From assembly GCA_004335835.1 (NCBI GenBank), contig RWJK01001032.1, positions 1 to 54,837 of the forward strand: a DNA stretch of 54,837 bases, read 5' to 3'. The translations under genes and the position numbers were made by a program. Of this stretch, positions 10,843 to 23,521 are shown one piece after another. Numbering within the stretch: the stretch's first letter is position 1; every line of letters begins with the position of its first letter. The stretch is from Scenedesmus sp. ARA3 (taxonomy: Eukaryota > Chlorophyta > Chlorophyceae > Sphaeropleales > Scenedesmaceae). The notes below the pieces were generated by a model. That model ran no database searches and had not been told where the DNA came from. It worked only from the letters and a program-made list of their open reading frames with translations.

Positions 10843-11768
10843 TTGTGCCTCTCCCTTCCGCTCGGCTGCTGTTGCTGGACGAGTCACTCCAAGTGGGCTG
10901 GCTGTTTGTCAGCTGTTACCTGCCAGCTGCTCAGCATATTCAAAGCATATAAAATACCGGTTTTAAAATAGTTCAGTCAGTCCGTCCAGCTCAAATGCTA
11001 CCCTACGGCCCACGGCTAGATGCGGACAACAGTCGAAGGGTTAGCCAGGTGACCGGCAGCACAGCAGTAACAGTGCCTTCACATATAAACACTTTTAGGT
11101 GAATACAGCACTGGGAGCTCCTTCTGTTGCTCGGATGACCAGTCCCACCTTGTTGCGTGTCACCCGGTGCGGAACCCGTTCAGTTTTTGGCATCGCAACC
11201 TCCACACGCACCATAATGTGCATCTCGATCGTCGCAAAGATGTTACGTCGCAACCCCCAGAGTTCCAGGCAGCTCCGCGCACACCAGACGTCACTTTCAA
11301 CATGACTCACCTCTCCTGCTTTCCTTTTTTGTATCAGGCGTCCTTACACCCCTGACTGCGCTCGTTCAGCAGGCCAGGCACCCTTCGAAAATTCAAGATT
11401 CAATCAAGATCTAACTAGTCCTGCATCGGCTGCAATGGCCCTGGCAGCTGCTGCACACTGACGACCCCAGTCTCAGACAACAACAGGCTGTTGCCTGCCT
11501 GCACCGTTACTGCCAGCCAGTATTCAAGGGTTATAGCCATCTAACTTCTGCTGCTTTTCAGCAGCTGATGCCTCTTATGGGCGCTTTATATAGTAAACTC
11601 CCCCTGGCCCTGGCGCAGCAGCTCAGTAAACTCAGCTTGGCTCAGCTCAACACAGCACCCTGGCTCCACAGCTCAGTGAGCTTAACTCAGCTCAGCTCAG
11701 CCAGCGGCTCAGCTCAGCTCAGCGCCCTGGCTCAGCAGCTCGCCGAGCTCAACTCAGCTCAACTCAGC
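10843..11768. other. intergenic: GH1 5' region and 3' flank of paralogue 1
   Basis: This holds the promoter/5' UTR of the GH1 gene (read leftwards) and the 3' UTR of the first zinc-finger paralogue. I see no further gene. An AGCTC/AACTC pentamer-like repeat occupies its right end. Confidence 0.5.
11344..11348 (-). terminator. candidate TGTAA poly(A) signal for paralogue 1
   Basis: TGTAA on the minus strand, about 420 nt past the stop at 11769-11771. The only support is the motif and its position. Confidence 0.3.
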
Positions 11769-11800
11769 TCAGCTCAACTCAGCGCCCTGGCTCAGCAGCT
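11620..11800. repeat. degenerate AGCTC/AACTC repeat
   Basis: A run of CAGCTCAGCTCAACTCAG-like units, with a longer repeat containing GCGCCCTGGCTCAGCAGCTC. It overlaps the last codons and stop of paralogue 1, so the C terminus (E-L-G-E-L-Q-L-L-S-Q-G-A-E-L-S) lies partly in repeat sequence. Confidence 0.8.
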
Positions 11801-12647
11801 GCAGCTCGCCGAGTTCCGGGAGGGCCATGTAGCGCTTCCAAGGCTGCTGCACCCGCTGCACAGCCGGCGCCGGGTTGGACTGCAGCTGCTGGCCGTACAG
11901 ACGCCTGCATGCGGAACAACAGGCGGCAGAATCATCATCATCATCATGTTACCCATCAAGCCACAGCATCAACGCCATCGTCCCCGCGCCCCAATGGAGC
12001 GGCAACAGAAGGGGACACAACACCATCATGTTTGCAAGCATTACGCACACCCCAGCCTTTTCAAGATAGTCAGCAATGAATGGCGGCAGAATGTCTGAAC
12101 TGGTGAAGCAGCAATGCAGTTGGCGCCGAGAAGTGGGCGGTGTCCCCAAACACACACCGGTCAAAAACGACACACCAATCACAATAACAAAATAACAAAA
12201 AAACGTAACACCCTCAGTGTCTGCAAAGCAGCCGTATCCTTCCAGCGTCCCGGCGCCTGCGCTGAGCTGCTGCGGCTCTGGGTCAGGCTGCAGCACAGGC
12301 TGGCAACACTGGCACAACCTCTGAAGCAGCACGTGGCTTCAGTTCTGCTGCTTCACCCCAGACACGCGTGCTGGGAAACACACAAAGGAGAAACAAAGCA
12401 GCCACGGCATGCACACACCACCCACTCACCCAGCCTCCGCAATGAACAGCTCCATCGGCAGCACACCAGCGTTCCCGGTGTCTGCCAAACAGCCGTATCT
12501 TTCAAGCGCCCCAGCACCCGCGCTGAGCTGCTGCCGCTCCGGATCGGGCTGCAGCACCGGCTGCAGCAGCCGCCAGAATGCGGCCGGCAGGCCTGCAGCG
12601 GCGCTGCTGCCCGGCTTCTGGCCGTTGGAGAGCTCGTAGCGCTGGAT

Positions 12648-12694
<47 letters not shown>

Positions 12695-14510
12695 GTCAAC
12701 AAGCAGGTGGCGCAGCAGCCTCTGCAGTGGACTAGGCAGCCATCAGTGTTCGCAGCTGACAGCAGCACCATATGCCGTGAACAGACAGTGCAAGCACTGT
12801 ATGGTCATCAGCTGCAAAGTGTATGAAGTGATGTAACTGCCCGGCCTGCAATCACACAGTTGAAAGCCTGCCACATACCATACATTCCATTCTCTACTTA
12901 CATTTCTAGTAACCAGAGTTCAACTGCATGCCTAAGCGATTTAAAAAGCCTTCACAAGGCATTCCTTTGACTATGTTGAAACACACACTTGAAGGGCAAC
13001 TCCTGCAGGCCTCACCGTCTTGGCGAGCTGCAGCTGCTTGCAGATTGCTGCATGCTCTGCTGCGTTGTTGGCGCAGCACTCGGGGCAGCAGTAGTGCGCT
13101 GAGCCGCAGCCGCTGCACGACTCGTCCTGCGCACACAGCAGCCACAAGTGGACCACAAGCAACAGCAGCAGCAGCAGCAAATGAAGACAACAGACAGGAA
13201 GGCGTTAGTGCAACAGAGCGGAAGAACAGGCGGCACAAGCTGCATGTCATTTCACATGCACGCCTGCAGCAGTCGATGCAGTGGTTGCAGCCGTCAAACG
13301 CAGATTGCTCTGTGGCGCATGCACGCCCTCAGCTGAGCCGCCAGCGGCGCAGCATGTGCTCAGCAATGCAAGCTGTGAGTTCCACATGCACTGCTAACCA
13401 GCACACAGTCGCCCTCCTAGTCAAAACCTGGACTAGTTTGAACATAAACTGCTTGAGTGATTCAAAATCACTTGTGCATGCCCCCCACCTCATCTTCTGC
13501 TTCAAAGGCTTCCCCGCAGCCATGGCAGCAGCCGAGGCATGCACTGAGCAGTGCACGCTGTGAGGCATGCACAGAGTGATGCACTCTGAAAGATCCCACA
13601 TGCACAACTAGCCAATACAATGTCACCCCTCCTGATGAATTCACAAATCATAATCTACAGCAGGCCCCCCACCTCATCCTCTGCTTCAAAGGCTTCCCCG
13701 CAGCCATGGCAGCAGCTGAGGCAGCTCTGCAGGGCTTGCGGGTACGTCACCCACTCGCACTGCGTGCTCAGCGCCTCGAGCACAGCCGGCGGCTGCAGCG
13801 CGAGCGCCTGCACGTCTGACCCCGGCTGCAGCAGCAGCAGCAGCAGGGGATGGCAGGGGACGGTGTTGCAGATAGTACAGGGTATACTGAGCAGCATGTA
13901 CGAGGAGCACGCGGCTCAGCACTGAACTGCGCTGTGTGGAGCTGCAGTGACCCACCCTGAAGGTCAATCAATTAGACGTTTTTCCAGCAAGAGTTGAACC
14001 CAAAAATGGAGAGCCACTCCCAAACCACCTTGGGTGATTTCTAACCGGTGCGTGCAAACGCACAAGCCAGGGCCAGATACTGCCAAACCCTCAAACACAA
14101 AAAGCATTTGCTTGCCTGAAGGTACCGGTGGTGTTTTTGCGCCACAGACATGCAGCATGCAGACATACTGCTGTGACACATTTAAATGCATCCACGTAAC
14201 TCTGTAGCATCAGCTCGCCCCATGTTCCGCTGTCAGTGCATGCGCAACAAGCTAGAAACATACAACGCGCTGTCAGCCTCCCACCTGCAGCCAGTGCAGC
14301 GGCTGCTGCTGCCGACAGTCCTGCACGCGCTGCACAGTGGCAGCATACTGCCGAATGCTGGGTGGTCTGTCTGCTTCAGGCTTGAGGAACAGTTGCAGGA
14401 AGCCGCCCACTGCGGTTATGCCAGCATCAGCAGCAGCAAGACTCGCAAGCAGATGCCTCTGAGGCGCAGGCGTCAGCGGTGCATTGTCGGGGCACTGCAA
14501 GGGAGCCGAA

Positions 14511-14560
<50 letters not shown>

Positions 14561-14619
14561 GCAGCTTGTGAGGTGCAGGCGTCAGCGGCGCATGGGCGGG
14601 GTACTGCAGCGGAGCGAAA

Positions 14620-14659
<40 letters not shown>

Positions 14660-17413
14660 CCAGCAGCATGCAGCAGCAGCTTGTGAGGTGCAGGTGTCAG
14701 CGGTGCATTGTCAAGGCAAGGTGAAAGAGATGTGGGAAGCAGGTGTGCAGGCATGCAGGGGCAGGGGCAGCAGCAGCAGCAGCAGCAGCAGGAGTTGGCG
14801 AGGGTCACTCTAGAAGGCAATGGTCGCCACGGTCTGAAAGTGCAGGCGACATGGCTGCAACAGGCTCTTTGCAACTGTCAAACAGTGTCAAAAACACCTG
14901 TAGATGCTGCCACATTGTACGAAATCGCCAAACAGCAACATCGCATGCACAAGCTCCAAGCACAGCACTAGCCCACGCACACGCACTTAAACCACCTTCC
15001 ATCACCCATCCCGCCTCACACCCACCTGCAGTGCCCGCAGCAGCAGCGGCCCATCTGCCGAGCCCAGCTGCTGACACATCGTCTGAAGCAGAGCGATCAC
15101 CTGCTGCGACAGCAACTGCATCTCAGCCTCAGCAGCAGCAGCCTCGTCTGCCGGGCAGCCGCCGCCGCCGCCGCTGCTGCTGCTGCTGCCGCTGCCACGC
15201 GGCGTGGACGGCGCAATCGCCTGCTCCTCATCTGCTGCTTCAGGATGCTGCTGCTGCTGCTGCTGATGCAGGCACTGCTGCAGCCGCCGGTTCAGAGAGG
15301 GCTGCATTGCTTGCTGCAAAACCTTGTACCGCACAGCCTCTGCAACCTTGCGTGCTGCATGCAGCACAGCATCAGATGCTGCTGCTGCATCGGGTGATAG
15401 CCCAGGGCGGCCAGCAGTAACACCGTACTTAAATGCGCTGCTGCTGCTGCTGCTGCTGCCAGCCCATGTGCAGCCGGTAGCGCCGCTCAGCTGCCGGGAG
15501 GCAAAGTGCACGGCATAAACCCTGCAGGTGATGTGAAGCAGCACAACAGCAGCTTGTTGGTGAAGGCATGTTGTGCTGCGCACGTGTTGTAAGGCTGCGC
15601 AGGAATGCCATCAGCTGCTGTGTCCTAGGATGAAGCATCCATGTGTGCACCAGGACAGCGATGCAGTGCAGAGCTCTGGAGCAGTGCGGAGCTGCAGAGC
15701 AGCCTGTCCATGCAGGAATGGATTTGTGGTGGTTCCGCAACTCCCTCAAAGATCGGCGTTCAGATGCAGCTGGCCAAGATCAGCAGCGCACACTGAAGTA
15801 AAAAAAGCAACATAACCTCACAGATGCATGCAAGCATACTTGCTACAGCAGGCACTCACTTGACATCAGGGTCCAGGTACAGCTGGTCCAGCTCAGCGGC
15901 ACACACTTGAGTATTAAAGCAGTATGAGCTGAAAATGCATAGAAGCATGGCAGCCCCGCTGGTGCACCAGGCACTCACTTGGCATCAGGGTCCAGGTACA
16001 GCTGGTCAAGCTCAACTGCTGACAGATTGCCTGCTGTTGCCCGGCTGTAACCTTCCCCGCATGCCTGCCGCCGCCGTCGCTGCCGCTGCTGCTGCTGCTG
16101 CTGCTTTGCCATGCCATATCTCCGCAGCCCTATGTGCCAGTGCACGTGCCAGCTGGTCAGGTGCGCTGCACTGTGCTGAAACATGTCCAGCACTGGGCGG
16201 GTGAGCAGCTGCCCTGCCAGTGCCTTCCCTACTGCTGCGGGGAAGCTGGAGGGGCACAGGAAGGCAGTCTCAGGCCCCGGCAGCAGCTGCGCGTGCAGCG
16301 GCGACAGCGCCAGCAGCAGCTGCTTTGCAAGCAGCGGCAAGGTGGGGTTGTAGTGCTGACGGTGTGACAGCAGCAGATGGCAGCAGATGGCGGCAGGCAG
16401 TTGAGTTAGATTCTTCATGGCCATTGCAAGACAGTGCATGCACAATTACACTGTACTTAATACACTCAAGCGGCTATGACGCATCCACACACGCACAGCA
16501 GGGCGCAACCCATTGCAACAACAGCAACACTTGGCCAACAGCTTGCGCACTGCAAGACACACCTTTGTGAACGTGTCGTTGACAGTCTGCGCGTAATGCC
16601 GCACGCGCCGTGCCCGCTTCTCATTGTTGTACACACTCATGGCCGATGGGCTGGCTAGCTGCTGCTCGATGACGTCAGCAGCGGGGCTGCTCCAGAGGCT
16701 GTTGAGCAGGCTGATCTTCACCTGAGACCACACCCTGCAAGCGTTTACAACAGGAGCAGCAGCAGCAGCAGCAGCAGGAGCAGCGGTTGAAACAGCAGCA
16801 AGAGGTGGGTGGGCAGCGGGTCTGATTGAGTAGCGATGCCCCAGGCTGACCTTCAGCTGACACCACACCCTGCATCACAGCAGCAGCAGCAGCAGCAGGA
16901 GCAGCGGTTGAAACAGCAGCAAGAGGCGGGTGGGCAGCGGGTCTGATCGAGTAGCGATGCACCAGGCTGACCTTCAGCTGGCACCACATTCTACAGGCAG
17001 CGGCAGCGCGGCGGCAGCGACATTTCGCAAATGGTCAGCCGTGAATATGCCGCAATGGTCCGCGGTGGTGGTTTGGGAGTGGCTCCCTCTGCTGGGTTCA
17101 CCTCATGCTAGAAAAATGTGGAACTCATTGTAATTGACTGGGCCGTGGCTGACTTAGCAAAGCTCGCCTATCTCCGTTCTAGCATGCTGCAGCACAGCTT
17201 ACGGACATGCCACTCACACCACACAGCACACCACACAACAGCAGCAGCCGACTGCCAAACAGAACACAGACTCACATGGAGTCAGGGCAGTGCGGGCACA
17301 CCGCCAGGTACTGCGCGTAGAAAGCCTGGCTGGCTGGCGACAGCTTGCCCAGCAGCAGCCACAGCAGCCGCCGCCACATGAAGGGGTCGGTGTGGGGGAC
17401 TGCCTCTGAACCT

Positions 17414-17475
<62 letters not shown>

Positions 17476-20400
17476 TTGCTGCTGGTCCTGCTGGCACAGT
17501 GGACAGCTGGCGTTGTAGTCATACTCCCCGCTCCTCCACTCGTCGCTGCCTGCTTTCTGACTCACTGCTGCGGTTGCTGCATCTGCTGCTCCGCCGCCTG
17601 AGGTAGCTACTGGCTTCTGACCACGTGCTTGAAGCTGAGCAAGCTTGTGGCGGTCTTCGCCGCCCCACCAAGCCTCTGACTCCTCATACTGCTGCTTCGC
17701 CTGCTCAGCCCAATCGGTGTACCATGCGATCAGGGGGGCAAACTGAACCGAGCACTGCGCGGCAAAGTCCCTGCACAAGCGGGAGTGGAAGCAATAAATG
17801 CCGTGTCAAGCAAGAAAGAAGATGCAATCAACGGTTGACTAGCCATAGCCGCAACACTCATGTATGCAGTGCCTTGAGGAGTAGAACCTTAGCATAGGCG
17901 ACAAGCAAGACCTGCCAATAGCTACAAACAACAGCGCCCACCTGAGAGCATGCTCTGCCTTGCTGGCCTCCTCCGGCAGCACCCAACGCTGCCCCTGAGC
18001 CCCAGGCACTGCAGCAGCAGCTGTAGCCGCAGCAGCATCGGTTGCACCATTGGCAGACGATGCTTGCCCAGGTGGGGTGGCTACATGGTTGCTGCCAGCC
18101 GAGGCGTTGTTGTCACTGCTCTCCCCGTTGTGATTTTTGCACTTGTCGGATGCCTCACTGCCTCTGCGGCGGCGGCCGCACTCGCCCGCACCCTGCCCGT
18201 CGTGCTGCTGCTGCTCATCCTCATCCTCCAATGCCTCTGCTGCTAGCAGCTCGAGCTCCTTGTCCAGGCTGGCCATCTTGTCCAGAAGCTGCTTGTAAGC
18301 AGCGTCTTTGCGTTGCTTGACGGCCGCTTCCTGCTGCTGTGCAATGCGCTGCTCGTGGTCGGTGCCTCGCTCCACGTCTGCCGTGAAAGCGAGGTCCCGG
18401 CGCTGGATGTCTTCCACATCCTCCTCGTCCGGGAATGTGTCTACTTTTGCGAGGCTCTCGCTAGGCGACAAAATGCCCCGTTTGCGGCCCTCAGCAATGT
18501 TGTTGTCATCAATGTGCAGCTTGTTGTCACCTAGCCATTTGCACAGGCCAGCTTCTTGCATGCGCATGGCTGCAAACCGGCGCATGGCTTCGAGCCGCTC
18601 GCGGTACGCGGCGCGGCGCTCAAACCTCTCCGTGTCAAAACCTAGCTCGGTGAGGCCGGCCTTGCGAAGGGTCGCAACAAGTTCTTCTAGCGCGTGCGGC
18701 ACCGCGCACGCCTGCAGTGCTGCATGCCCGTCAATGCCGTCGATCCCCAACTTCTGGAACTCCCGCACGTACACCTCTGCCGCTTCTTTCTCGCTGGCGC
18801 TGACCTTGCGGACAAAGCGGAACATGAGGTTTTGGATCTGGCGCAGCAGCTCATCGGAACCTGGCGCTAGTGTTTCAGCCAAGCGCTGATCTGACTGCTG
18901 CAGCGCGGCCTGCCATGCACAGCTGCCCAGGAGCACCTGCCATGCCTGCTGTTGTTGTTGCGGCTGCTGCTGCCGCCCTTGTTGCTGCTGCGGCTGGTGG
19001 GCGGATGCAGGCTGCATTGGTGGCGCCCATAGCCCTGGCCCGGCCGGCTCCCCAAGGCCCGCCAGCCCCCCAGCCAGGGGGCCGCCAGCAGAGAAGAAGG
19101 CAGCTGGAGACAGCGGCTGCACCATGCCGCTGCGGCTATTGTTGCTGCTAGCGGCAGCAGCACGCCCTGCTATTGGGGTGCTTTCTACAGCTGCTGCTGC
19201 CATGTTGCTGTCCATGGCCTCATTTGCATCTTTAAAACGCCGAATGCTCTGCAGGGAGCACACTGTGTGCTCCACAAGCTCAGCGAGCGACCGCTTGCGA
19301 GCTGCTGACGCTGTTGCTGCCATTGTTCCACCACTGCCCTCTTGCGCTTGCTGCGACTCTGGCTGCTGCTGCTGCTCATCAGGACCCTCTGCTTCATCCT
19401 GCTGTTGCGTGCTCGGGTCCAGGTTGTTGATGCAGCGCTGTAGCGCCCCCTGCAGCTGCTGCACCTGGCTACACAACATCAGCACCTGCAGCGGCACAGC
19501 CTGCTGCCAAGCCAGTGAGGCCCCTTCTGCAGCTGACTCCCAAGCTTCTTCAACAAACTTGAGCACCAGGCAGCTCGCAAAGCAGCTCATTCTGCGCATG
19601 ATGGCATGTGACGCAGACTCCACGCTTGGCTCCTGCGCCTGCCCTGGCGTGCTGCTGCTGCTGCTGCTGCTGACCCTTGTTTCTTCATCCTTTTCAGGCC
19701 CCGCAGGCGCTGCAGCAACAGCGCTGGGCTGAGATGCGGTGACCTTGTTGCCTTCCCCTTGCACATGTTGCTGCTGCTGACGCTGCTGCACTGCTAGCGG
19801 ACCAGCTTCTGCTGGTGACGCCGCGGCTGCCTCCTGCTGCTGCTGGTCCACCTGGCCCAGCAGTGTCCTGCAGTCTTGCACCAACTTATCATGCAGCGCC
19901 TCTTCCTGCAAGCCATATGCCGCTGCTGCTGCTGCTGCATCCTGCCATGGCCCAAACAGCTGCAGCAGCTGCTGCCTGCAGCCCGGGTGCAGCTGTGTAA
20001 GAATCCCTGATGCCAAACCACCCCCAGCCCCCTCTTCCTGCTGCTGCTGCTGCTGCTGTGCTGGATGTGCTGCTGCTTCGAGCAGCAGCTGCAGCAGCTG
20101 CTGAGGTGGCAGCTGCAGCTGCAGGTCCAGGTGCGGCGCAAGCGGGCTCCTCCAGACGGTACTCGCTGCAAAGAAACGCCTGCTGGGGTCCTGCTGTGAC
20201 TGCACCAAACCAGACAGCAGATCGTTGACAGCTGCAGGGATGTTGACCGGAAGCTGGTTCGCGTCGTTGCTGTTGCCGTCCGCCTCGGCCTCTGCGTGGT
20301 TACACGCCTCAACCACAAACATCTGCAGCGCTGCTGCGTGCTCGGGCGTGTCGGGCGGCGGCCGCTGCCTGCAGGAGCATCACAGCAGATCACGACAGGC

Positions 20401-22271
20401 GCGGTTAGGCGTTGTTTTGAGGAGTGCACGCCCATGCAAGCGTACAGCATAGTGCTGCAGACACAAGCTGCTGCGTCCTTTCATGACATGAGCAGCTGCA
20501 AGCGGAGATATCTGTGCCGGCTGCTGAAGCTCAGTCAGAGCCAACTGCAGTGCTGCAGTGCTGCCGGAGGCAGCTGCAGACATCTGAACACTCATGCAAG
20601 CATCACTTTCCTGCAAGCACTGCTGAATTCCTGCAAGCACAGCTGGTTTCCTGCAAGCGCTGCCACTCATGTCCCAGCCGCACACTCACCCTGCGCACAG
20701 CATGCCCACCGCCACCTCAGCAGCCAGGCACAGCCGCAGCGCAGGGGTCAGGTGCAGCAGCAGCGGCGATCTTGGATGTTCCAACACGTTTTTCAACGCG
20801 TCTGACGCTGCTGTGCCCAGACCGCTGCTGCCGCCACCTTGTTCAAGCATGTCGCTGCTGCTGTCATCAAACAAGTCGAGGTCCAAGTCGTCTAACCCAT
20901 CCCAGCTGCGCTGCTGCTCTGACTTTCGCTGCTGCTGGCGCTGGCCTGGTGTGTTGGCAGTGACGCATGTCATGCTGCCTGCTGCTGCTGCCGCTGCGTC
21001 GAGGCAGGTGTGGGCGATGATCTGGCGCAGTTCGGGCAGCGCCTTGAGCCGGGCCATGCTGTGCGGGCAGTGCAGGAAGCACTCGGCCTCACGCCACTGC
21101 AGCAGCAGCAGTAGCGGCAGCGCAGTGGCAGCACCACCACCACCAGCAGCAACAACGTCAGCAAGGGCAGTGCAGGAAGCACTCTGCTTCGCGCCACTGC
21201 AGGAGTAAGCACGGAAACACGCATGGCTGTTGTGAGGAGGTGAGTGCCTGAGGCGAGTAGGGTGTGTTGAGGGCAGACGCCAACACGAGCACAACACCCC
21301 GAGCACAACGCATCAACGCAGCAGCAGCAGCAGTCAAGTCAACGAACACTGCTGAGCTGGCGCAGCCAGTGGATAGGGAACAACTGCTACTGCGCCATCA
21401 AAAAAGATACGCTTAACACGTGTTAGTTCCCACATCATCACACACTGCTGTTTCCAAACAGGCGGAGGGCCTGCTGAAGTGTCTGTGCTACACAAGGATG
21501 TGCTAGACAACTAAAGCCCCTGGCCTGCTGCACTGCCACCAACTGTAAACAAGCAAGGGGGTGTCAGCGACCCAGGCAGAGGCACTGCCACATGCCACAT
21601 CACACATGATGCACTGCCACCAACCCACCATCTCGCCTGCCGTGATGTTCTTCCGGTTTTCTTTTGAGGGCACAACTAGCTTGCGCGATATGCGCAGCAG
21701 GTGCGGCATCGCCTCCAGCAGCTGCCTGTACTCATACACACAGCCTGCTTGCAGCAAACAGCCAGCAGCAGCAACAGCAGCAGCAGTAGCAGTAGCAGGA
21801 ATCTTATAAGGTGCGCTGCAGAAACTGTCGTGTTTCAGAATGGACTGCCAGTTTGTGGAAGCCAGTCCCTTGCGATTGCACTGCAGCCGCATTCAAGAAG
21901 TAAGCTCGGACACGCACCGATGCGTACTAAGACGGCTGCAGGAGCTATCAGCATAGCACTGCATGTGCTAGTGTGCAGCGCAGGCAGGCAGCTGCTGAAG
22001 AATTGCGTGCTGCTGCAACTGCCGCCTCAAGCCCGTGCTGCGCTGCAGCTGTGCCACTTCCACGGCTGTTGTAAGGCCTGCATCTCCTGAGCAAGCTTCA
22101 CGAACCTCTGCGGGGCTTGCTCGTTGTCACTGCATATCCAGCCGCCTTTGCCCTGCTGATGACTGCCATCACATTCTCATCATACTCCTCATCAGGCGGG
22201 TCATCTACTGTCCTGAGCTGCTGGAACTTGGCAGCCACCTTGGCCAGCTGCGGCGGCAAAGGCTTGATCAT
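11769..22271 (-). CDS. MYND-type zinc finger giant protein, tandem paralogue 1
   Basis: Thirteen exons join in phase: 22271-22106, 21744-21629, 21096-20690, 20368-17942, 17770-17276, 16734-16563, 16355-15979, 15521-15026, 13825-13673, 13126-13016, 12641-12430, 12099-12049, 11904-11769 (1,772 aa). The order is: N-terminal exon ending P-R-R-G; W-R-E-A-E exon; giant low-complexity exon with F-F-S-A-G-G-P-L-A-G-G-L; CPLC, Gln19 and CPHC; W-H-I-G-L-R-R-Y; R-Q-L-S-G; then a MYND finger with ligands near C1591, C1594, C1607, C1610, C1616, C1620, H1628, C1632. MYND fingers bind protein partners; the rest matches no family I know. A further open segment at about 14290-14440 could be an optional exon or an echo of the end of exon 15026-15521. 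Start chosen by alignment with the other paralogues. Confidence 0.82.
12223..12330 (-). repeat. donor-side echo of exon 12430-12641
   Basis: Repeats the P-V-L-Q-P-D-P-E-x-Q-Q-L-S-A-G-A-G segment and following codons of the exon just upstream, then diverges. It ends without the L-P-M-E-L tail. Confidence 0.8.
12648..12693. repeat. (CAG)15 tract in intron before exon 12430-12641
   Basis: On the coding (minus) strand it is CTG, immediately upstream of the acceptor at 12642-12643. Confidence 0.9.
13016..13126 (-). other. 111-nt MYND zinc-finger exon, paralogue 1
   Basis: It encodes the second half of the MYND finger: C-S-G-C, Y-C-C-P-E-C, then H and C ligands, ending Q-L-A-K-T before GTGAGG. 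The first CxxC (C-H-G-C) is in exon 13673-13825. The equivalent exon in the other paralogues is also 111 nt, phase 0 to phase 0 (24675-24785, 35606-35716, 46235-46345). Confidence 0.85.
13485..13532 (-). repeat. donor-side echo of exon 13673-13825
   Basis: This copies the end of the first MYND half-exon (H-G-C-G-E-A-F-E-A-E-D-E region) with its donor. A longer stretch of flanking intron is also shared. Confidence 0.8.
14461..14800. repeat. ~115-bp tandem repeat, 3 copies, with CAG tracts
   Basis: Three units share GGTGCAGGCGTCAGCGG and GGGGCACTGCA-like segments, each followed by a CAG tract (14515-14559, 14624-14659 and about 14767-14790). It lies in a paralogue 1 intron. Each unit may descend from an exon-end duplication, but I could not place a parent exon with certainty. 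Confidence 0.8.
15852..15900 (-). repeat. donor-side echo of exon 15979-16355
   Basis: Repeats the last codons (E-L-D-Q-L-Y-L-D-P-D-x-K) and the GTGAGT donor about 120 nt downstream of the original. Confidence 0.85.
16760..16995 (-). repeat. two acceptor-side echoes of exon 16563-16734
   Basis: Two near-identical ~117-bp units lie upstream. Each holds an acceptor-like end and V-W/M-W-C-Q-L-K-V-S-L, a copy of the exon's V-W-S-Q-V-K-I-S-L start. They then change into unrelated sequence with a CTG (coding-strand) tract. Confidence 0.85.
17416..17472. repeat. CAG19 (coding strand) poly-Gln tract in paralogue 1
   Basis: It encodes Gln19 between the C-P-L-C and C-P-H-C motifs of exon 17276-17770. 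Paralogues 2 and 3 have interrupted Gln tracts at the same site. Confidence 0.9.
21164..21196 (-). repeat. acceptor-side echo of exon 20690-21096
   Basis: CAG acceptor followed by W-R-E-A-E-C-F-L-H-C-P, identical in protein to the true exon start at 21096, but truncated after about 11 codons. Confidence 0.88.
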
Positions 22272-23521
22272 GGCTGCCGTTGCTGTCTTGGCCAGCTGGG
22301 CGGTGATGCAGAGAGCCCAGCGGCGCTGTCCGGGATAGCTGGTGTGCTACTGCTGCTGGTGCTACTGCTGACCATAACTAAGTGCTGGTACACTCGCCAA
22401 TTGGCTTGCCTGCAAAATTGAGGTTATCAGTAAGTACCTTGATTACCTCTAGAGTCGGTCAGGCGCTAGCACACAGCATCCGCCACCCGCAAACAAGTGT
22501 GTCATCGCAGCAACGGCGAGAGGTTCGGTGACATCTATTCGGGCCTAACTCCTTCGCAATGCCATACTGCAGTACTGTTGGTGCTACAGGAACGAACCTG
22601 GGTCTCAAGCACTTCTGCGAAACCCCAGGTCCAAAGTGCTGCTGAACACCTGCGGCCACAACGGCAACACGCCTAAACTGCACAAAGAGCAAACATTTAC
22701 GCATCATGTTCAAGAAACTGACGATTACACGTTGTGCAGTGCAGGCACAGCCAGCCTGGCAGTGCATCATGTGTCCAGGGTAGCTTGCAAGCCTGCAAAC
22801 CTGACAAGCCCTGCAATTGCAAGGTCAGCTCCTTCCATGGAGGGCTGCAGGCATGACTGAACTGCAGCAAATGAACATCTCATATTACGCGCAACAGGTG
22901 CATAATATCCAACACGGTAGGCACAATTGCACACAGGGCCATGACCTGTCTAATCACTGGCGTTGCTGGCCCAAGCGCCCAGCCGTGACCACGCAGCCGT
23001 TGCGACTGTTCAACACCTGCATCTACACTAACGTGCTTCAACCACCTCACGCTGCTCAATGAAATCAGATTCTATTCTTTACGCGGTCAACTCCCTGTCA
23101 CTGTGGCAACTCTCCTCAAGTGCTTGATGTACAGCAGCAGCTGTGTGCCGACCAGTCAAAGCACCGGCAGCGCTCACCCTTCAGCTGCTCCCAACAACAA
23201 ACCTGCAAACACACTAAATGCTGTCTGCGCTCTCAGCAAAGTGCACCCGCTGCCTGTGAGCAGCGCCTGCCAAACATAACCCTCATACATACTGCATTTC
23301 CACCCAGATCTGCAAACAGCCAGCAGTGTGCACTCTTTTGTGCGCTGTACAATGCAGGAGCGCCTTGTAAATACCTCTTTGCAGCTGCAAGAGCAACACA
23401 TTGCAAACATCTGGTCTACAAGCCCCACCATGCAAAGCGCTGCAACCAAGACGGCTGGGCAGCTGCAGCATACCTGCTGGCGGCACACCCTCACTGCAAC
23501 TGCTCACTGCCTAGACACCAG
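22272..23521. other. intergenic between paralogues 1 and 2
   Basis: Upstream region of paralogue 1 and 3' flank of paralogue 2. No conserved frame, RNA gene or long repeat is visible. Confidence 0.5.

Noticed and set aside
14290..14440. Firm extra exon of paralogue 1
   Set aside because: The frame is open and ends in a donor-like site, but the other paralogues have no counterpart and the segment resembles the end of exon 15026-15521. Left as possible only.
14461..14800. Regular spaced repeats, considered as a CRISPR array
   Set aside because: Units are ~115 bp with internal CAG tracts in a eukaryotic intron; there are no short identical repeats with unique spacers and no cas genes.
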